Shown: piece after piece, positions 20,921 to 25,233 of the stretch | Position numbering within the stretch: the first letter of the stretch is position 1 | Layout of the letters: every line of letters starts with the position of its first letter | Source: Schoenoplectus triqueter | Lineage: Eukaryota; Streptophyta; Magnoliopsida; Poales; Cyperaceae | Assembly (NCBI GenBank): GCA_964058805.1 | Contig: CAXKVV010001803.1 | Span: 1 to 25,233, forward strand | Reading direction: 5' to 3' | DNA length: 25,233 nt | Program-made: the position numbers and the translations under genes | The notes under the pieces: generated by a model | The model's database searches: none | What the model saw: the letters and a program-made list of their open reading frames with translations, nothing else | What the model was told of the DNA's origin: nothing

Positions 20921-20925
20921 TCTCT

Positions 20926-20960
20926 CACTTCTCATCTTCCCGCTCAGCATCCCTCATGTA
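20926..20960 (+). pseudogene. Possible HISN5 first exon, part 2 (after copia)
   Basis: Counting across one copy of the TCTCT duplication, the frame from 16138 resumes here as Ser/Arg-rich HFSSSRSASLM and stops at TAA. About 130 bases further on begins recognisable dehydratase sequence. See the entry at 16138 for the uncertainty. Confidence 0.3.
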
Positions 20961-21087
20961 ATCCAACTCACTACCACTACCTTGTTTTTATTTCAATCAT
21001 AAAATCCCCTACTGCTACTTCGACTGAAATCAAAGAGACTAAGTGCTTGATCTGTGCTAAATTTGTCATCTTATATAATCAGCTTGT

Positions 21088-22260
21088 AGGATTAGTGAAG
21101 GAGAGTGACTAAGGAAACTGATGTGCATGTTAAGATAAACTTTGAAGGTTCCAGGATTTCATATTCAACCACCGGAATATCTTTCTTGGATCTCCTGCTG
21201 GATTTGACTATCTTTCTTTTGTCATATCAGTATAATTTCTCTCTTCGAGTGCTTATTGTTATCATCACTTGATATTCTTTTTACTTTTTTTCTAGCAATT
21301 TGCATCACAATGGTTATTTGACGTCTATGTAAAAGCATCAGGTGATATACACATTGATGATCATCATACAAATGTTGATGTTGCACTTGCTATTGACACG
21401 ATAATTTCACATACAACTGGTTACAAAAAATGCTTTACATTATAATGTAACTAATAAGTGATGACTATGTTTCTATTTCTATAAGAATGTAGTCCATTGA
21501 AAACAAAAATCAAATAGAATTTCTTAATTTCTTTAAAGTGTATGTATTACATACTGTTATATTCTAGGGTCATTCAGTCCTCGCAATGTTTTTACTTGTT
21601 TTGCAGTTCCTGTATATAAAAAATGACACCACATTTCTCCAATATGTGATCAATGCAGTGTTTGTTTGCAAAATTTTTTCTCTTCTGACATAAAATTCAA
21701 ATATTTACTTTTTGGTTGAGTTGCCCCTTGTACAGGACTTTTTGAGGCACTAGGTGATAGAAAAGGAAAAAAAACATATTGGTCATTTTTCAGTTCCATT
21801 TATCAATCTTACATTTTATAACCACAATTTAGAACTACTTCTGATATGGATGTGCATATCAAAATTTTAACTTAATATTTTCCTTTTTATTAATTTTTTC
21901 TCTTTGTACTTGCAGGATTTATCAGGGATGCTCCATTTGAGTATACCAACTGAAAAAAATTGGAACATATGACACCCAGGTACCATCCATTTTTTTTTTG
22001 CTAACAGTGAGATCAGGTAATTAGTTGGAGCATTATTTATCGACTTATATTGTTGTTCAGCTGGTGGAGCACTACAAGGGCAAATGTTCGATTCCCGTGC
22101 TACATAACCCTGGTATGTGCATCTTATATCATTAGATTGAATCAGCCAGTTCTAAATTGTTCTTGCTAGAATATAATTTTGAAATATTTCAGTAATTATT
22201 TCAACCTTACTACCTACTTGCTGCCTGCAGGGGAAAAAAATAAAAAACTTCACTAGGTCC
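21088..22260 (+). pseudogene. HISN5: Imidazoleglycerol-phosphate dehydratase pseudogene
   Basis: The intact enzyme catalyses the dehydration step of histidine synthesis in plastids. Remnants of six exons lie in the correct order with introns still between them, so this is a duplicated gene copy, not a retrocopy. (1) 21102-21203 encodes RVTKETDVHVKINF and GISFLDLLLD. (2) 21296-21400, after TCTAG, encodes [19 protein letters not shown], the metal-binding core. (3) 21736-21812 carries EALGDRKG. (4) 21916-21979 carries DLSG and a GTYDTQ-coding stretch. (5) 22061-22112 starts LVEH. (6) 22231-22250 is a poly-A-rich scrap of the next exon. Damage: a 1-base or larger indel before RVTKET, donor GT lost after exons 1 and 2, Val in place of the conserved Glu in HHTNED, frame changes in exons 3-5, and the C-terminal half missing. 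A copia element sits upstream, probably inside its first exon. Confidence 0.85.
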
Positions 22261-22321
22261 ATGAGTGTTTCTTCATATACATATATCTGATGGAGTCCGA
22301 TCACTTAGGTCTTTTTTTTCA

Positions 22322-22415
22322 ACTAGCTATATACCCGCGCGTTGCAGCAGATTTTTTTATTTAAACATTAAACATTATAAGATAAAAAAATTCATATTTA
22401 TCTAATATTAAATTA
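22322..22415 (-). repeat. Helitron 3' end, outer copy
   Basis: About 94 bases beginning ACTAGCTATATACCCGCGCG on the plus strand and running to TAATATTAAATTA. It is closely similar to 22700-22795 in the same orientation. Confidence 0.8.
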
Positions 22416-23173
22416 ATGAGGAGAAAATTACTTAACTTGAGAATTCTGATTCATCTAAAAATAACAATTTTCTCCCCGTCAAAAAATAGTAATAAATATA
22501 AAAATATAAAATTTTATTTGTTGATACATTTTGATATAAAAATTAGATAAAATAATTTAGATTATTTATTACTGATTTAAAATTATTGATTTGAATTTGA
22601 AACACCGACCTCATGATACTCGTGAAATAACATAACACGGCTCGGTAAACAAATATAATTGATATATTTTTTTTATTTAGCAATCTGCATGTAAGTAGTA
22701 CTAGCTATATACCTGCACGTTGCAAAAGGCTTTTTTTATTTAAACATTAAACATTATAAGATAAAAAAAATTCATATTTATGTAATATTAAATTATAAAT
22801 TCACCAAATTATAGAAAAAAAACCTATAATAAAGACTATATTTAATCTTGATGAGATTTTTGCACAATATGAGTTAATGATTCATAATTTTTATGGCAAA
22901 AAAAAGTAAATTATTCTAACATATATTATCACCATTAATTTCTTATCAAATATGCACAAAGTTGCTAAATAAAAAAATAATATTATGAAAAGAATAGTAT
23001 TTAAGGGAAAGAAATGGAGAGAAAGAGTGGATCAATGGACGCGATCACATACGTTCGATCAACCAAAAATTAATATTATCCGTCTAATTGAGGGATAAAA
23101 TGGGTATAATAAAAAATTACCATGACAAAAAATGGACCCTCCAATTCTTAGGTGCTTTATATAATAGTATAGA
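22323..23173 (-). mobile_element. Non-autonomous Helitron
   Basis: Read on the minus strand, the element starts TCTATACTATTATATAAAGC (from 23173) and ends GCGCGGGTATATAGCTAG (22323), inserted between A (23174) and T (22322). TC start, CTRR end and A/T insertion are the Helitron rules, and TCTATACTATTATA is a familiar plant Helitron 5' end. The 851 bp are AT-rich with no Rep-helicase coding capacity, so it depends on an autonomous relative. A second copy of the 3' end lies inside (22700-22795). Confidence 0.7.
22700..22795 (-). repeat. Helitron 3' end, inner copy
   Basis: About 96 bases beginning ACTAGCTATATACCTGCACG and ending TAATATTAAATTA. Differences from the outer copy cluster in the first 35 bases and include C-to-T and G-to-A changes in the CCCGCGCG word. 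Confidence 0.8.
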
Positions 23174-24771
23174 TTTTGAGTAAGACTATGAAAACTCTCG
23201 AAATAAGTATCGCATTAACAAAGAGATGACAACCCTGCTTTGTTAAGATTTATTGGTAATTATCACTAGCATTCGACGTCTGGCATGAAAGATTTCTTCA
23301 GTTTTAAAGACAACGACAAATTCATCCTTTATAAGAAAATGAAAATTTTATTGAATTATTTTAGTGAAAATCAGAGTTAATGGATATATATATCTAGAAG
23401 GATGGCCAATGTATGGGCTTTTGATGTCATGCCGAAAATGGTGAAAGTGTTCTTATTTTTAAGCCATTTAATTGTTGAGGATTTACTGTAGTATGGTGTT
23501 TGCCAGGCAGATATTGGTTCAACGAAGTACCTCAATGACATGGTGAATAACTATACATAGTATTTTTTTAATATTGTAATCCTTGTTATGTTTGTTGTTT
23601 TATATTTTTTAAATTTGGTTATGTAACATTAATTTGTCATGTTATTATAGAATGATTTTTTTTATATAAAAGATAGAATAAAAGGATAGTGTCAATTTCT
23701 TGCTTGGTGCGATTTTTTTGCTATATGCATTTATTTATATTTTCATGTAGTAGCTTATCAATAATAATGATGTATATAGTATGAAAAATATTGTATGTCA
23801 ATAACACTACTTAAGAATTCATTTATTTTTGGGAGCATAATTATTAATTATGATTAAAAATTATTTTTTTATATATATAAGGGTCCGCGAGCGGATATAT
23901 TTACCAGTAAATGAAAAACGCATCAACAACACAAAACAAAATACTACAGAGAGAATAGCGAAGTGAGTGACAATCTTTTTCCTTCTCTTCTCTTTATTTG
24001 TACTAATTTTTTTTTTCTGCTTCTTCCTGCTCCTGCGATGGTGAGAGTTCAGTGGAGGCTACAGACTCCTGACGAGAACTCATAAGAGGAACAAAAGAGG
24101 AGAAAATTGGGTCTCATCGGACTCCATGCAATGGGGAGAACTCGAAAACAGATCAACTGTCATAGTTGTAGGTATGGTAGCAATATTATTGGTGGCTGAA
24201 AGTGATACCCACTCAAATAATAAATCACCCTAAATTTAATCTAAACCATTTAAATCAATCTGATAGCCGGCCGACAATCCATGCTATACTTTTCTTACAC
24301 GACAACCACAAAAATAACGATTATATCATTTTTTTTCTATTTTGCGATCAACTAAGAGCTCTCGAGGAGGACGTGTACCACAAAAATAGGTGAGAGATCA
24401 GTCTTTTCTTGGGAGAACAAGCAACAGATGGAGGAGAGAGAAAAAGAAATAAACAATTTTGAGGAAATGAAAGTCCGTTCAAACTGTCAGTTCGAATAGT
24501 GGAACAACACTGTCAGATTGAATTTGGTTTAGAAATAGTACTACTATTTTAAGAACAACATTATATAATAGAACATTCAACAGCTTGAGAAATCCAAATC
24601 ATTGGATATATATAAGAGATTAAAATTGACAGGTCAAAATCGGAAATAAACAAAAATAAACTTATAGCTGCAGAATTAAAATAGAGAACTGGCAAGCGCA
24701 CAAGATTAATGAGATTACTAATCAGAACAATTAAATCAAGAATCAAGATCCAAGAGGAATTGAGGTACGAC
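23174..24771. other. AT-rich intergenic DNA, no supported gene
   Basis: No ORF with protein-like features was found. TATATATATAAGGGTCC at about 23872-23887, followed by a small palindrome TCCGCGAGCGGA (23884-23895) and a C/T-rich tract (23970-24035), could be a promoter region, but no gene follows convincingly. A short open stretch near 23400-23560 is mentioned among the rejected items. The part from 24540 is probably intron or 3' sequence of the minus-strand gene below. Confidence 0.4.
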
Positions 24772-25003
24772 CTGCTTGCACTCTGTGAGAAGGTTGACCA
24801 AACTCTTAGCGAGATGGGCATCTGATTGGCAAAATAAACCGTGCACGACTCCAGTTAATGAATGACGTGCTATCCTTGTAAGGATTTCTACATATTCTTC
24901 AATGGCAGAGGGGAAGTCAGCAATAAGAACCATCTCAAAATTCTCAACTTTGTTCAGTTGGAGGCTTTGTTTGTCCTTCACCACAACTCTCATGACCTTC
25001 TCC
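24772..25003 (-). CDS. Internal exon of an unrecognised minus-strand gene
   Basis: A 232-base exon is bounded by a good acceptor (CTTGTGCAG, ending 25004) and a donor (GTCGTA, starting 24771). It encodes 77 codons without a stop, starting EKVMRVVVKDKQSLQLNKVE. Later parts are DFPSAIEEYVEILTRIARHS and HLAKSLVNLLTECKQ. The composition is that of a real soluble, mostly helical protein, and GC content rises over it. I do not recognise the family. A possible upstream exon starts at an ATG at 25132-25130 (MASEASEWKHKWQ), but the splice phases I tried do not join, so that link is doubtful. The gene continues beyond one or both edges. Confidence 0.55.
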
Positions 25004-25233
25004 CTGCACAAGTAGCAGTTTCATTATCCAACTTATTTAGATAATTGATAGGAAAAGGAAATAAAAATAAAAATACTCCTCACATTCAATTAACTGCCAT
25101 TTATGTTTCCATTCACTCGCCTCACTGGCCATCTATACGAACATATTTGTAAAGCAAACTCTAATGCCTAGATCTTTCTAGCTTATTTTATACAAATAGT
25201 TAACCAAGATTAATTTCCTTACTAGAACTCACT

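Noticed and set aside
23400..23560. Open stretch with residues ANVWAFDVMPKMVKVF and, after a stop, QADIGSTKYLNDMVNNYT
   Set aside because: It mimics protein composition but has an internal stop, no splice sites and no family I recognise; it may be an old fragment.

Overview
The window looks like nuclear DNA of a flowering plant, probably a eudicot. It is very AT-rich, has U2-type introns (GTAAGT donors, TTGCAG acceptors), encodes a plastid-targeted peroxiredoxin, and carries plant-type MITEs, a Ty1/copia retrotransposon and a Helitron. The species cannot be named from the sequence. Real genes are few, and most of the recognisable structure is transposon-derived.

Layout. 1-120 is a GC-richer scrap that may be the coding end of an upstream gene. 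190-1800 holds three separate small DNA elements: a roughly 319-bp MITE, a roughly 360-bp foldback element, and a hAT-type MITE with a perfect 8-bp target duplication lying against the foldback's edge. 1800-5700 is AT-rich and almost featureless, apart from one 27-codon ORF behind a good TATA box. 5760-6951 is a two-exon gene of the DUF7054 (At4g22758-like) family. 9400-10336 is an intronless gene for chloroplast peroxiredoxin-2E (PRXIIE) with a G-box in its leader. 11280-13650 on the minus strand is a damaged multi-exon RING-finger gene with two fresh tandem duplications near its 3' end and a foldback MITE just upstream of its presumed 5' end.

16195-20920 is a complete but inactive Ty1/copia retrotransposon. 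It has 324-bp LTRs, a TCTCT target duplication, an initiator-Met tRNA primer site, gag, protease, integrase, reverse transcriptase and RNase H. It has one frameshift, two stop codons, and both gag zinc knuckles damaged. It sits inside the apparent first exon of a decayed histidine-biosynthesis gene, imidazoleglycerol-phosphate dehydratase (HISN5). The remaining HISN5 exons, with introns, follow at 21088-22260. A non-autonomous Helitron with two copies of its 3' end lies directly downstream (22323-23173). The window closes with one clean exon of an unrecognised minus-strand gene.

The genes do not form a pathway together. Only the DUF7054 gene, PRXIIE and the terminal exon look functional. I found no convincing new molecular system. 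The points most worth checking are the copia-split HISN5 pseudogene, the two-ended Helitron, the foldback/hAT junction and the tandem duplications in the RING gene.
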